Assembly (NCBI GenBank): GCA_027318675.1
Contig: DAHVOT010000015.1
Location: forward strand, 1-16,437
Length of the DNA: 16,437 bases
Direction: 5' to 3'
Origin: an archaeon
GTDB lineage: Archaea; Nanobdellota; Nanobdellia; Pacearchaeales; GW2011-AR1
Shown here: one piece after another, positions 1 through 7,040 of the stretch
How the letters are laid out: each line of letters begins with the position of its first letter
Numbering within the stretch: the first letter of the stretch is position 1
Translations under genes and position numbers: made by a program
The notes under the pieces: generated by a model
What the model was told of the DNA's origin: nothing
Databases searched by the model: none
The model's input: only the letters and a program-made list of their open reading frames with translations

Positions 1-36
1 TCTTTCTTCAATACTCTTATTTGTATCATTTTCCAT
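1..36 (-). CDS. 5' end of an unidentified gene running off the left edge
   Basis: On the minus strand an ATG at 36 opens a frame of 12 codons (MENDTNKSIEER) that runs off the window without a stop. A TATA element (58-65) is centred 25.5 nt upstream of this ATG, the same spacing seen at several other starts here, which is the main reason for believing it. Too little is present to name a product. An overlapping out-of-frame ATG 8 nt further in is also open but fits the promoter spacing less well. Confidence 0.5.
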   Translation of the reverse strand, partial: MENDTNKSIEER

Positions 37-50
37 AAAGTCACTATTCT

Positions 51-65
51 TTAGGGGTTTATAAA
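51..65 (-). promoter_or_regulatory. Leaderless-type promoter for the left-edge gene, with CCCCTAA element
   Basis: Read on the minus strand this is TTTATAAA followed directly by CCCCTAA. The TATA centre lies 25.5 nt before the ATG at 36. The same TATA plus C-run/TAA arrangement recurs near 1402-1415 and 4930-4945, both also facing minus-strand genes. Confidence 0.5.
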
Positions 66-106
66 TATTTCTATATGTTGTATTTAATAAGTAGTTACAA
101 TATAAA

Positions 107-118
107 GATTTATAAATC
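107..118 (+). promoter_or_regulatory. TATA promoter of the gene starting at 138
   Basis: GATTTATAAATC is a perfect 12-bp palindrome containing TTTATAAA (109-116). Its centre is 25.5 nt upstream of the ATG at 138. This places transcription initiation at or next to the start codon, so the upstream in-frame ATG at 75 would lie outside the transcript. Confidence 0.55.
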
Positions 119-137
119 TGTAAAAAATCAGGTATAT

Positions 138-494
138 ATGACAAATATAGGGCCTAAAACACCAGAGAAAGAGTATAAGCACTATTTAAATAAATATGTC
201 TCAATAAGTGTGCTTCCTCAAGGTCCAACTTATTATGGATTATTAAAGAGTTTTGAAAATAGAAAAGCAGTATTCAATCCTTATAGGGGCGATAGATTAA
301 ATAAAGGAAAACTAGAAAATTGCCTTTTATCAGGAGATACTACAGTTGAATTTATAGGATTAAACATCAGAATAGAAGAAACTCCAAAGGAATTAATTGA
401 AAAATTTTGTGAATTGGAAACAATGAATAATCTTGTTAGAGAAAATGAATTAATTGAAAAATACAATAGGATAATTAATAATTCTAAAAGCTAA
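138..494 (+). CDS. Small hypothetical protein, possible Sm/SH3-like barrel
   Basis: This encodes 118 residues when started at the ATG at 138. The frame is open back to an ATG at 75, but the TATA box at 109-116 lies inside that extension, so 138 is preferred. No family was recognised with confidence. The N-terminal half has alternating beta-strand-like segments (YVSISVLPQG, then TYYGLLKSF, then a hydrophobic VEFIGLNIRI). This resembles the strand-glycine-strand order of Sm-like barrels, but no diagnostic Sm motif is present. The C-terminal third (about 85-118) is predicted helical, charged and rich in Glu, Lys and Asn. There is no signal peptide or membrane segment. The gene converges on the presenilin-like protease gene and overlaps its 3' end by 11 bases. 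Function unknown. Confidence 0.7.
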   Translation: MTNIGPKTPEKEYKHYLNKYVSISVLPQGPTYYGLLKSFENRKAVFNPYRGDRLNKGKLENCLLSGDTTVEFIGLNIRIEETPKELIEKFCELETMNNLVRENELIEKYNRIINNSKS

Positions 495-1386
495 TTAAAC
501 CTGAAATCCAAGAAATAGCTAAACCCAATAAGATTCCTGCTGTTATGAAAGGCATTGCAGGGTAGAATTTCTTTTTCTCTGCAAAGAATAAAAGGTAACT
601 CAATCCTAAAGTAGCACCAATTATAACTAATAATGCAGGAGCAAATCCAAACTGTCTTAAAACAACTCCTGAAGCTATTATAGGGAAAACAACATCTCCT
701 CCTCCCAATATAGCCAGGCTTACTTTTATTTTCTTATCTTTTAGATTAGATTTAGGTGTTTCTTTAAGTTCCATCTTTGTTTTTTTGGAAACATAAGGTA
801 CAAAAAATCCTGAAAATACTTTCAATTCATTTATCTGATACTTAGCCATCTTTTGCATTACTCCTGAATGCCAGACTGCCCACATATCATAAATAGAAAT
901 TAAGAATAAGATTATTATAACAGTCCAAAAATTAAGAAGAGGGACAAAAACTGAAGCTATGGCAGGATAAATTACTAACTCTGTGAGATTGTGAATTAAA
1001 AAGTCTCTCTTAAAAACTTTTATTATTGCAAGAGGGAGAGCAAAAATAAGTGCAATGTAAGGAAAATATTTTTCATTTGGAAAAAAACTATTAAGAAATA
1101 TCCCTATTGCTATAAGTATGACTGTAAAAAACCATATTCTAAGGACAAAATTAAGATTAAATTTAGTTAAAAGAATTAAAAGAACTATTGCAAATACAAA
1201 TGCGATTATTATTGAAGGTAAAAAAGAAGTGTAAAAATCTAATTCTTGTTCTGCTTCAGGAGTTTCCATCCCGTAAGGTATTTCATTGTCCTGAACTGAA
1301 TAATGATTGACAACATATAATCCAATGAATTGAGTTACAATAAACATTGCAAGAATTATTAGTGTTACTTTGAGGTTGTGCTTCAT
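484..1386 (-). CDS. Presenilin-like intramembrane aspartyl protease (PSH/A22 family)
   Basis: A 300-residue polytopic membrane protein with about nine hydrophobic segments, matching archaeal presenilin/signal peptide peptidase homologues, which cleave peptides within the lipid bilayer. The two catalytic aspartates are visible: D167 in the YD motif (Y166-D167) inside a hydrophobic helix, and D231 in the GxGD motif (G228-G229-G230-D231). The third family motif, PAL near the C-terminus, appears as P276-A277-M278-P279, so the leucine is methionine. A basic cytosolic loop (about 200-222) separates the catalytic helices, as usual in the family. The start ATG is 25.5 nt from the centre of a TATA box shared with the divergent acetyltransferase gene. 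Substrates are unknown. In archaea such proteases may clear membrane protein or signal peptide remnants, which is an inference. Confidence 0.88.
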   Translation of the reverse strand: MKHNLKVTLIILAMFIVTQFIGLYVVNHYSVQDNEIPYGMETPEAEQELDFYTSFLPSIIIAFVFAIVLLILLTKFNLNFVLRIWFFTVILIAIGIFLNSFFPNEKYFPYIALIFALPLAIIKVFKRDFLIHNLTELVIYPAIASVFVPLLNFWTVIIILFLISIYDMWAVWHSGVMQKMAKYQINELKVFSGFFVPYVSKKTKMELKETPKSNLKDKKIKVSLAILGGGDVVFPIIASGVVLRQFGFAPALLVIIGATLGLSYLLFFAEKKKFYPAMPFITAGILLGLAISWISGLISF

Positions 1387-1401
1387 AGATTATAGAGGAT
1401 A

Positions 1402-1415
1402 TTAGGGTTTTTAAA
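1402..1415. promoter_or_regulatory. Shared bidirectional TATA box between divergent genes
   Basis: TTTTTAAA (1408-1415) has its centre at 1411.5. That is 25.5 nt from the ATG of the minus-strand protease (1386) and 25.5 nt from the GTG of the plus-strand acetyltransferase (1437). One near-palindromic TATA element could therefore serve both genes. On the minus strand it is followed by CCCTAA. Confidence 0.45.
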
Positions 1416-1436
1416 GTTTAAATAACAAGGATATAA

Positions 1437-2009
1437 GTGGCAAAGGATATAGCTCAATATCACAAAAAAAACAAAAAGATTTTTCCTGTTCTAATAGGAG
1501 AAAAAGTAACACTAAAGACAATTGTAGAAGACGAATTTTATGAAAAATATTATCAATGGTTAAGGCATATAGAGGTTATAGACGGTATTGGCGAAGAAGA
1601 AAACATGAGTGTTGAAGAAATTATTCAAATGCATAATGAATGGAGAGAAGATCCTTCCAATTTAACTCTTGGAATATATGACAATGAAACAGGAAAACCA
1701 GTAGGAGATATTAATTTGATGGACAGCGAGGATTTTGAAAAAGGGCCTGAGATAGCAATAATGATTGGGGAGAGAGGCAAAGGATTTGGTAAAGAAGCAC
1801 TTAAATTAATGATTGATTACGCTTTCAATTCAATAAAAGTTTCTCAAATAAATCTAGATGTATATAAAGACAATCCTGCAGCAAATCTTTACCAGAAAAT
1901 AGGATTCAAGATAAATGGAGAAAGAAAAGATCCTGAAAATGGAAGAGACGAATATAAGATGATATTAACAAAAAAAGAATGGAAAGAAATTAATAAAGAT
2001 AAAAAATAA
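1437..2009 (+). CDS. GNAT-family N-acetyltransferase (RimJ/RimL-like)
   Basis: A 190-residue protein with the GNAT fold. Strand one begins near residue 18 (VLIGEKVTLKTI). The acetyl-CoA pyrophosphate-binding motif A is GERGKGFGKEA (111-121), followed by the helix ALKLMIDYAF. Motif B is the N-x-x-A-x-x-L-Y-x-K-x-G-F block at 146-157. The residues around 50-60 and the order of motifs resemble enzymes that acetylate protein N-termini, polyamines or small molecules. The acceptor cannot be told from sequence. The start is a GTG preceded by AAGGAT and correctly spaced from the shared TATA box. The next in-frame ATG (residue 57) would remove the first strand. It converges with the 73-residue gene, with 2 nt between their stops. 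Confidence 0.85.
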   Translation: MAKDIAQYHKKNKKIFPVLIGEKVTLKTIVEDEFYEKYYQWLRHIEVIDGIGEEENMSVEEIIQMHNEWREDPSNLTLGIYDNETGKPVGDINLMDSEDFEKGPEIAIMIGERGKGFGKEALKLMIDYAFNSIKVSQINLDVYKDNPAANLYQKIGFKINGERKDPENGRDEYKMILTKKEWKEINKDKK

Positions 2010-2011
2010 AA

Positions 2012-2233
2012 TTACTTTTTGTTTAAATTAAACTTTTCAATTGACTTTTCTAAATCCCTTCCAATATTTTCCCAATCTCTTTTTATTGCAAGATAATCTT
2101 GTTGCTCAGGAGTTAAGTTATTATCCATCCACGAAGGTAATCTATGATAATAATCCCCAAAAGGATTAATCTGTGCTATACCTCTGAAGAAACTAGAATG
2201 TTTTTCAAAATAATCTCTTATTCTAGATATCAT
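2012..2233 (-). CDS. Small hypothetical protein (73 aa)
   Basis: No family was recognised. The protein is hydrophilic, with aromatic residues in its first half (FFRGIAQINPFGDYYHRLP) and an amphipathic C-terminal helix rich in Lys and Glu (about 43-70). It has no signal peptide, cysteine pair or membrane segment. The gene is believed real because a TATA element (2255-2262) sits 25.5 nt upstream of the ATG, the standard spacing in this window, and because it fills the space between the acetyltransferase and fttA without overlapping either. The TATA element gives it its own promoter, although it lies just downstream of fttA on the same strand. Confidence 0.6.
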   Translation of the reverse strand: MISRIRDYFEKHSSFFRGIAQINPFGDYYHRLPSWMDNNLTPEQQDYLAIKRDWENIGRDLEKSIEKFNLNKK

Positions 2234-2254
2234 ATTTTTACTAAATAGTTTAAA

Positions 2255-2262
2255 TTTATAAG
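2255..2262 (-). promoter_or_regulatory. TATA promoter of the 73-residue gene
   Basis: CTTATAAA on the minus strand, centred 25.5 nt before the ATG at 2233. It lies in the 79-nt gap after the fttA stop, so the small gene can be transcribed independently. Confidence 0.5.
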
Positions 2263-2297
2263 AATTTAGATATTTCTAAGCAATATTTTATTATTCC

Positions 2298-2312
2298 ATA
2301 AACAAAATAAAT
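2298..2312 (-). terminator. U-rich tract after fttA, possible terminator
   Basis: Immediately after the fttA stop the minus strand reads ATTTATTTTGTTTAT. Archaeal termination uses U-rich tracts without a required hairpin, and FttA itself acts at such sites. AT-rich composition makes chance occurrences common, so this is only a candidate. Confidence 0.3.
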
Positions 2313-4196
2313 TTATCTCAATCTAACAATCTCAAGATTTCTTGGAACAGTTGTTTCAACTCTATGGACTTTGTATAATGAAGAAGCTAGATCCAAAGAC
2401 TTTGAAACTTCTCCGTGATTTATAAGTATTCTTTTTGGTTTTGGATAAATATTATTGAAAAACGCCATTAATTCATTTCTTCCTGAGTGTGGAGTTAAAC
2501 CTGTTAATAATTCTACTCTCATATTCACTTTAATTTCTTGCATTCCTCTTTCTCCTTCAATTTGTACCACTTTTTCACCATCCTGTAATTTTCTCCCAAG
2601 TGAACCAGGTCCTTGATATGAACTTAATATAACAAGATTATTTGGATTATCAGCAAAATATCTGAAGTATTCCAATGAAGCCCCTCCAACTAACATACCT
2701 GAAGTTGCAATAACTATACATGGGCCTCCTTCAATTACTTGCTTTCTTTCCTGCGGTGAAGCAACTCTTACAAAAATATCTGAGACAAAAGGATTTTTAT
2801 CCTGAAAAATTGAAGAACGTATATTTGCACTCAAGAAATCTGGATAAGCTGTGTGAATAGCATTAATATCCCATATCATACCATCAATATACATGGGTAT
2901 TTTTGGAAGTTCTCCTGTTCTTATAGCCTCTTCAACTCTTAAAAGAGTTTCCTGAGCATGCCCTAAACCTAATTCTGGAAGAAGAACTTTACCCCCTTTT
3001 TCAACTGTCTCTCTTACCATGTCAATAAATTTCTTTTCAGTATCTTTTCTTGGAGGAAGAATATCATCTTTGCTACCATAAGTTGATTCAACTTGTATTG
3101 ACTCTACTCTTGTATATTTGTTTACAGCTGGATCTAAAAGTCTTGTTTTACCATATTTCATATCTCCTGTATAAACAAAATTATGTAAACCGTTACCAAT
3201 ATTGATGTGAACTTGTGAGGAACCTAATACATGTCCTGCATTATAAAAAGTTATTCTTATATCTGGTGTAACATCAGTTACTTCATTGTAATTCAAACAA
3301 ATACTGTGTTTAACCATCTCTTTGATGTCTGCTGAACTGAATAAAGGAGTTGCAGCTTGTTTATATGCAACACCTATAAAATCCAAAGCAAGAAGAGCAG
3401 CAATATCTCTTGTTGGAGCAGTCATGTAAACAGGGCCTCTATATCCCATCTTGTAAAGATAAGGAAGTAATCCTGAGTGGTCTAAGTGAGCGTGACTTAA
3501 AATTATTGCATCTAATTGTGAAATGTCAAATTCTGGAATATTGAAGTAAGGAAATTTATCATTTCCTGAAGAAGCAACATCAATTCCACAATCTAAAAGT
3601 ATATTTGAATTTGGAGTCTGTAAAAGCAAACAACTTCTTCCAACTTGCCTTCCACTTCCTAAGAAACTTAATCTCACCCATTCTTCTATTTTATCTGGAT
3701 TCCAACCTTTGTAGATTTTTTCACCTATTTCATTAAGGAATTTTCTTCTGTAATTGTTATTATCATAAAGAACTTCTCTTATGTTCTCTGTAATTTTGCT
3801 TTTTATTGCAGGAGAACGTTGAACTTGAGGAACCCACAAAGTTTCTTTTCTTATTTCTTCTAAAATAGAACCGCCTTTTCCAATAACTAATCCTGGCTTT
3901 TTAGCTTCTATAACAACTATGCTTCTTGGAGCATCAAATAAAATCTCTGTTATTTCTGCTTCTTCTGGGATTATCTGGCGTATCTTTTTCTCAGTTGCTT
4001 CTTTTGAAGGCAATATCTTTTGATCTGCTCTAAGTTCTATTCTTTTTTTTATTTCATCAACTATCTTCTTTATTTGTCCTTCTCCTTCTCTGAAAAAATT
4101 CTCATTATCTGTATATAGAACTATATTTGCTCCTTCAAAATTAGCTTCTTTAACTTTTCCGTGTAATTTTTCTGTAATCGTATCTAAAATTCCCAT
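2313..4196 (-). CDS. fttA: KH-domain beta-CASP ribonuclease FttA/aCPSF1, transcription termination factor
   Basis: A 627-residue protein with the full archaeal CPSF73-like architecture. Two N-terminal KH-type RNA-binding segments (about 1-145) include a G-x-x-G loop, GKGG at 106-109. The metallo-beta-lactamase core follows with HAHLDH at 235-240, GHVLGS at 321-326 and the metal-binding TGD (D345). The beta-CASP insert includes ATSGMLVGG (about 498-506), then THERE THE C-terminal motifs TPHSG (H570) and NHGE (H594). All metal-binding positions appear intact, so it should be an active zinc endonuclease/5'-3' exonuclease. The family cleaves nascent RNA at U-rich sites and terminates RNA polymerase. 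The start is 19 nt after the psmB stop, so the two are probably co-transcribed. Linkage of psmB and this gene is common in archaea. Confidence 0.95.
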   Translation of the reverse strand: MGILDTITEKLHGKVKEANFEGANIVLYTDNENFFREGEGQIKKIVDEIKKRIELRADQKILPSKEATEKKIRQIIPEEAEITEILFDAPRSIVVIEAKKPGLVIGKGGSILEEIRKETLWVPQVQRSPAIKSKITENIREVLYDNNNYRRKFLNEIGEKIYKGWNPDKIEEWVRLSFLGSGRQVGRSCLLLQTPNSNILLDCGIDVASSGNDKFPYFNIPEFDISQLDAIILSHAHLDHSGLLPYLYKMGYRGPVYMTAPTRDIAALLALDFIGVAYKQAATPLFSSADIKEMVKHSICLNYNEVTDVTPDIRITFYNAGHVLGSSQVHINIGNGLHNFVYTGDMKYGKTRLLDPAVNKYTRVESIQVESTYGSKDDILPPRKDTEKKFIDMVRETVEKGGKVLLPELGLGHAQETLLRVEEAIRTGELPKIPMYIDGMIWDINAIHTAYPDFLSANIRSSIFQDKNPFVSDIFVRVASPQERKQVIEGGPCIVIATSGMLVGGASLEYFRYFADNPNNLVILSSYQGPGSLGRKLQDGEKVVQIEGERGMQEIKVNMRVELLTGLTPHSGRNELMAFFNNIYPKPKRILINHGEVSKSLDLASSLYKVHRVETTVPRNLEIVRLR

Positions 4197-4215
4197 CTTA
4201 AAAATATAAGTAAGT

Positions 4216-4881
4216 TTATTTCTTATCGTCTATGTATTCTGGAAGAATTTGTTGTTCAACGACTTTTTTAATTCCCTCTTTTGTTATTGCGAATACATCA
4301 ATACCGTATCCAGATCCCATATCTCTTTGAGTTGAAGATTTTAAAGCCTCTTTTGCAAGCTCAATTCCTTCTTTAAGAGTTAAGTCTTTTTTGTATTGCC
4401 TTTCTAATAATCCTAGAACATAAGGCATTCCTGAACCGAAGTTTGCATCATAATCTTCTACTTTAACAACACTTCCTGCTGGTTCAACAGTGTAAAGTTC
4501 CATTGTTCCATCTTCATTGAAACCTGCTATTAGGTTTCCAACTTGCATTGGAATCATTGAAGGTTGTCTTATCCCAGAATATAATATACTTGAAAGTAAG
4601 TTTGCTGCTTGTTCAACAGTAGGTCTTGATTTAGCTCTAAGTTCCTTAAGCTTCAATTCTGCTGGTAAAAGTTTTACAACTCTCTGAGCATCAGAAACCA
4701 TGCCTGTGAAAGAAACAAGAAGATAATCATTTATCTTTACTGTCTTTGCATAATTCTTACTTACAACCAGGTTACCTGCAGAAATTTGTCTGTCAGAAGC
4801 CATAACAATACCATCTTTGCAGACAATTCCTAATATTGTTGTACCTGTTTTTAATATTGAATTTTTTAATTCTGCGTCCAT
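4216..4881 (-). CDS. psmB: Proteasome beta subunit (catalytic)
   Basis: A 221-residue Ntn-hydrolase subunit of the 20S proteasome. A short propeptide of 13 residues ends in G13 before T14, the expected mature Thr1. Counting from T14, Asp17 (D30) and Lys33 (K46) of the catalytic set fall exactly in place, and the GSG motif (149-151) supplies the conserved Ser129 position. The subunit should therefore self-process and be active. It forms the two inner rings, and its partner alpha subunit is encoded at 15251-15970 on the other strand, so the two are not in one operon. Downstream comes fttA after 19 nt. The promoter appears to lie about 60 nt upstream (4938-4945), giving an mRNA leader of roughly 35 nt, unlike the leaderless genes around it. 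A nearer weak AT-rich box at about 4911-4920 is the alternative. Confidence 0.95.
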   Translation of the reverse strand: MDAELKNSILKTGTTILGIVCKDGIVMASDRQISAGNLVVSKNYAKTVKINDYLLVSFTGMVSDAQRVVKLLPAELKLKELRAKSRPTVEQAANLLSSILYSGIRQPSMIPMQVGNLIAGFNEDGTMELYTVEPAGSVVKVEDYDANFGSGMPYVLGLLERQYKKDLTLKEGIELAKEALKSSTQRDMGSGYGIDVFAITKEGIKKVVEQQILPEYIDDKK

Positions 4882-4929
4882 TTTAGATTTTCCGATAAAA
4901 TCAATCTAGAATTTATATTATATGTAAAA

Positions 4930-4945
4930 TTAGGGGTTTTATAAA
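4930..4945 (-). promoter_or_regulatory. Probable psmB promoter, TATA plus CCCCTAA
   Basis: On the minus strand, TTTATAAAA followed by CCCCTAA, preceded by an A-rich GAAAAA that resembles a BRE. The TATA centre is 60.5 nt from the psmB ATG, which predicts a leader of about 35 nt. No convincing Shine-Dalgarno is visible in that leader. Confidence 0.4.
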
Positions 4946-4969
4946 TTTTTCGGATGTGAAAAATTTATA
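4940..4969. repeat. 12-bp perfect inverted repeat between rad50 and psmB
   Basis: TATAAATTTTTC (4940-4951), a 6-nt spacer GGATGT, then the exact complement GAAAAATTTATA (4958-4969). One arm contains the probable psmB TATA/BRE and the other is an identical element facing the opposite way. It could be a hairpin ending rad50 mRNA, an operator, or two opposed promoters. Confidence 0.65.
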
Positions 4970-4980
4970 GATATTTCATT

Positions 4981-7032
4981 TTATTTATTCTCAATAACGC
5001 TTCTTCCGTTTTCTTTCTTGAACTTTATTACATTATCTACAAAGCTTTCAATCTTCTGTTCATGACTTACTATTATCAACTGAGAAACATTCAATTCATC
5101 TAAAACCTCTCTCATCTTATCTAATTGCTGTTCTGAGAAACCGTCTGTAGGCTCATCAAGTATGACTAAATCCCTTGTCTTTATCTTGCTTAAGAAGGAA
5201 TTTATAACCTGATTTAATGCAAGCCGATAAGCAAGCGCAACAGCTGTTCTTTCTCCCCCTGAAAGATATGCATAATCTATTTCATAATCCTGCTGTTCTA
5301 TTATTGGTGTAAAATCTTCACTTAGTCTTACATTAAAACTATCAGATACTAGCATAGAAAACCATTTAGAGAAAAGTTTTGAGAATTCTATTTTTAATTT
5401 AGTGAAAACATTTTTTTCAACAACGAGCATTATCGGTATAAATTTCTTTGAAAGCCACTCTTCCAAATCAGAAAGATAATGAGCTTGCTGTTTTATCTCC
5501 TCTGTTTTTTTAACGCGTTCTTTCATCTCATTTATTTGCCTTGAAAATACTTCTATTTCTCTTTTCAATTCTGCAACTTTTATTTCAGCCATTTTTTCTT
5601 GTTTTAATGCCTCGTTAAGCTCTTTCTGTTTTTCATCATTAAGATTATCATATTTGTTAAGTTCAAATACGCTTGATTTAAGTAGATCTATTTGATTATC
5701 TAACATCTCTAAATCTTTAGCTAATGCAGAATTTGTTTTTTCTAATGTTGTTAAATGCCTTTGTTTATCTTCAAGTTCACGTAACCTTACTTTTAGTATC
5801 CTAATTTCCTGAATTCTTTTTTCTTTTATTGAAGAATCATAGTCAAGTTTAAGCATTTGGTCTCTTATAGCTTCTTTTTTCTCTGTATTTTCTTTTATTA
5901 GATTATTATTTGCAGAAGTATCTGAATCCATCTGATTAATTACATTGGATTTGTATACTGGGTCAACTTCCTGAAGACAAGTTGGGCAAACTTCAAGATG
6001 TTTAAGTTTTTCTTTTACTTTTTCATTATCTGTGTTTTTTGAATTAAGAGAATGAATCAAGCTTGTAATGTGTATATTTTTCTCATTTAATTCCTGTTTT
6101 TTTAATTTTAATTCATAGATATCTTTCTCAAGTTTCTCAATTTCCTTTTCATCATAGTCTAAATCTTTTAATTCTTGAATCTGGGATTTAAGTTGAGTAA
6201 CCATACGAGAATTACTTGAGATGGTGTCTTCTTTTGTAGATTTAAGGAATCTTGTTTTTTCTATCTCTTGTTGCAATTTTCTTTTCTCTTCTATTTTTCT
6301 TGATATTTCTTCTTTTTCTTCCTGGACTAATTTTCTTTTTTCAGATTTTAATTTTAAATCACTCTCAAAAGAGAGTATACTGAAGGATTTTTCTGAGAGT
6401 TCTTTTTCTTTGGTTTCAATATGAAGTTTATCCTGCTCAAGATTAGAAGTTATAGCATCTTTTATTCTTTTTTCTTCTCTTACTTTAGCTATTAAAACAG
6501 AAGCGTTTTCAAGTATTTTTTTGTATTTATCTATACCAAAAACATGTCTCAGGGTGTTTATTCTTGTCTCTGAGTCTTCTAAGATAATCTGTTTCATTTC
6601 TTCTTGAGGAGTATAAACTGTAAATTTGTAGAGTATATTCTGTTTTTTTGAGAATTCTTTTGGATAATTCAATAATTCTAAAACTTTGTTTTTTAATTCT
6701 GTAACTGATATCTCTTTTTTTTCTCCATCTATTGAAATTGAACAATAATCCTGAGAAATTGATTTTGACTTCTTTAATGTTCTTTCAAGGACTATTGTTT
6801 TATTGTCTACTTCAAATTCTATTTCCACTCCTCCCTGAACTTGTCCATTACGTAAAATAGAAGAACCTTTTTGTCCTGGTTGTAAACCAAACAATGCAAA
6901 TTCTATTCCTAAGAGTATTGAAGTCTTACCTGAACCAATATCTCCTGAAAGAAGAACTGAACCTTCGGGAAAAGTTATCTCCTGATGTTCATAACTTCTT
7001 ATATTGTCTAATGTTATTCTTTTTATTTTCAT
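4981..7032 (-). CDS. rad50: DNA double-strand break repair ATPase Rad50 (short-armed)
   Basis: A 683-residue SMC-like ABC ATPase that, with Mre11, tethers and processes DNA ends. Visible in order are Walker A GDIGSGKTS (30-38), the Q-loop Q142, a first coiled coil (about 180-345), the zinc hook CPTC (349-352), a second coiled coil (about 357-520), the ABC signature LSGGE (590-594), Walker B LVILDEP with D626/E627, and the switch histidine H657. All ATPase and hook residues are present. The coiled-coil arms are about 165 residues each, clearly shorter than in well-known archaeal Rad50 proteins near 880 residues. The start lies 8 nt after the mre11 stop, indicating one transcript. The usual archaeal partners HerA and NurA are not adjacent. 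Confidence 0.95.
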   Translation of the reverse strand: MKIKRITLDNIRSYEHQEITFPEGSVLLSGDIGSGKTSILLGIEFALFGLQPGQKGSSILRNGQVQGGVEIEFEVDNKTIVLERTLKKSKSISQDYCSISIDGEKKEISVTELKNKVLELLNYPKEFSKKQNILYKFTVYTPQEEMKQIILEDSETRINTLRHVFGIDKYKKILENASVLIAKVREEKRIKDAITSNLEQDKLHIETKEKELSEKSFSILSFESDLKLKSEKRKLVQEEKEEISRKIEEKRKLQQEIEKTRFLKSTKEDTISSNSRMVTQLKSQIQELKDLDYDEKEIEKLEKDIYELKLKKQELNEKNIHITSLIHSLNSKNTDNEKVKEKLKHLEVCPTCLQEVDPVYKSNVINQMDSDTSANNNLIKENTEKKEAIRDQMLKLDYDSSIKEKRIQEIRILKVRLRELEDKQRHLTTLEKTNSALAKDLEMLDNQIDLLKSSVFELNKYDNLNDEKQKELNEALKQEKMAEIKVAELKREIEVFSRQINEMKERVKKTEEIKQQAHYLSDLEEWLSKKFIPIMLVVEKNVFTKLKIEFSKLFSKWFSMLVSDSFNVRLSEDFTPIIEQQDYEIDYAYLSGGERTAVALAYRLALNQVINSFLSKIKTRDLVILDEPTDGFSEQQLDKMREVLDELNVSQLIIVSHEQKIESFVDNVIKFKKENGRSVIENK

Positions 7033-7040
7033 TTTATTTA

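Noticed and set aside
75..137. Upstream in-frame ATG extending the first complete gene by 21 residues
   Set aside because: The TATA box at 109-116 lies inside the extension and predicts a transcript starting at 138.
281..466. Open frame on the minus strand inside the first gene
   Set aside because: Low-complexity Phe/Ser/Asn product, antisense to a better supported gene.
6221..6424. Plus-strand open frame within rad50
   Set aside because: Ser/Phe-rich product typical of the complement of a Lys/Glu-rich coiled coil; no promoter.
6527..6745. Second minus-strand frame within rad50
   Set aside because: Out-of-frame shadow of the conserved Rad50 N-terminal domain.
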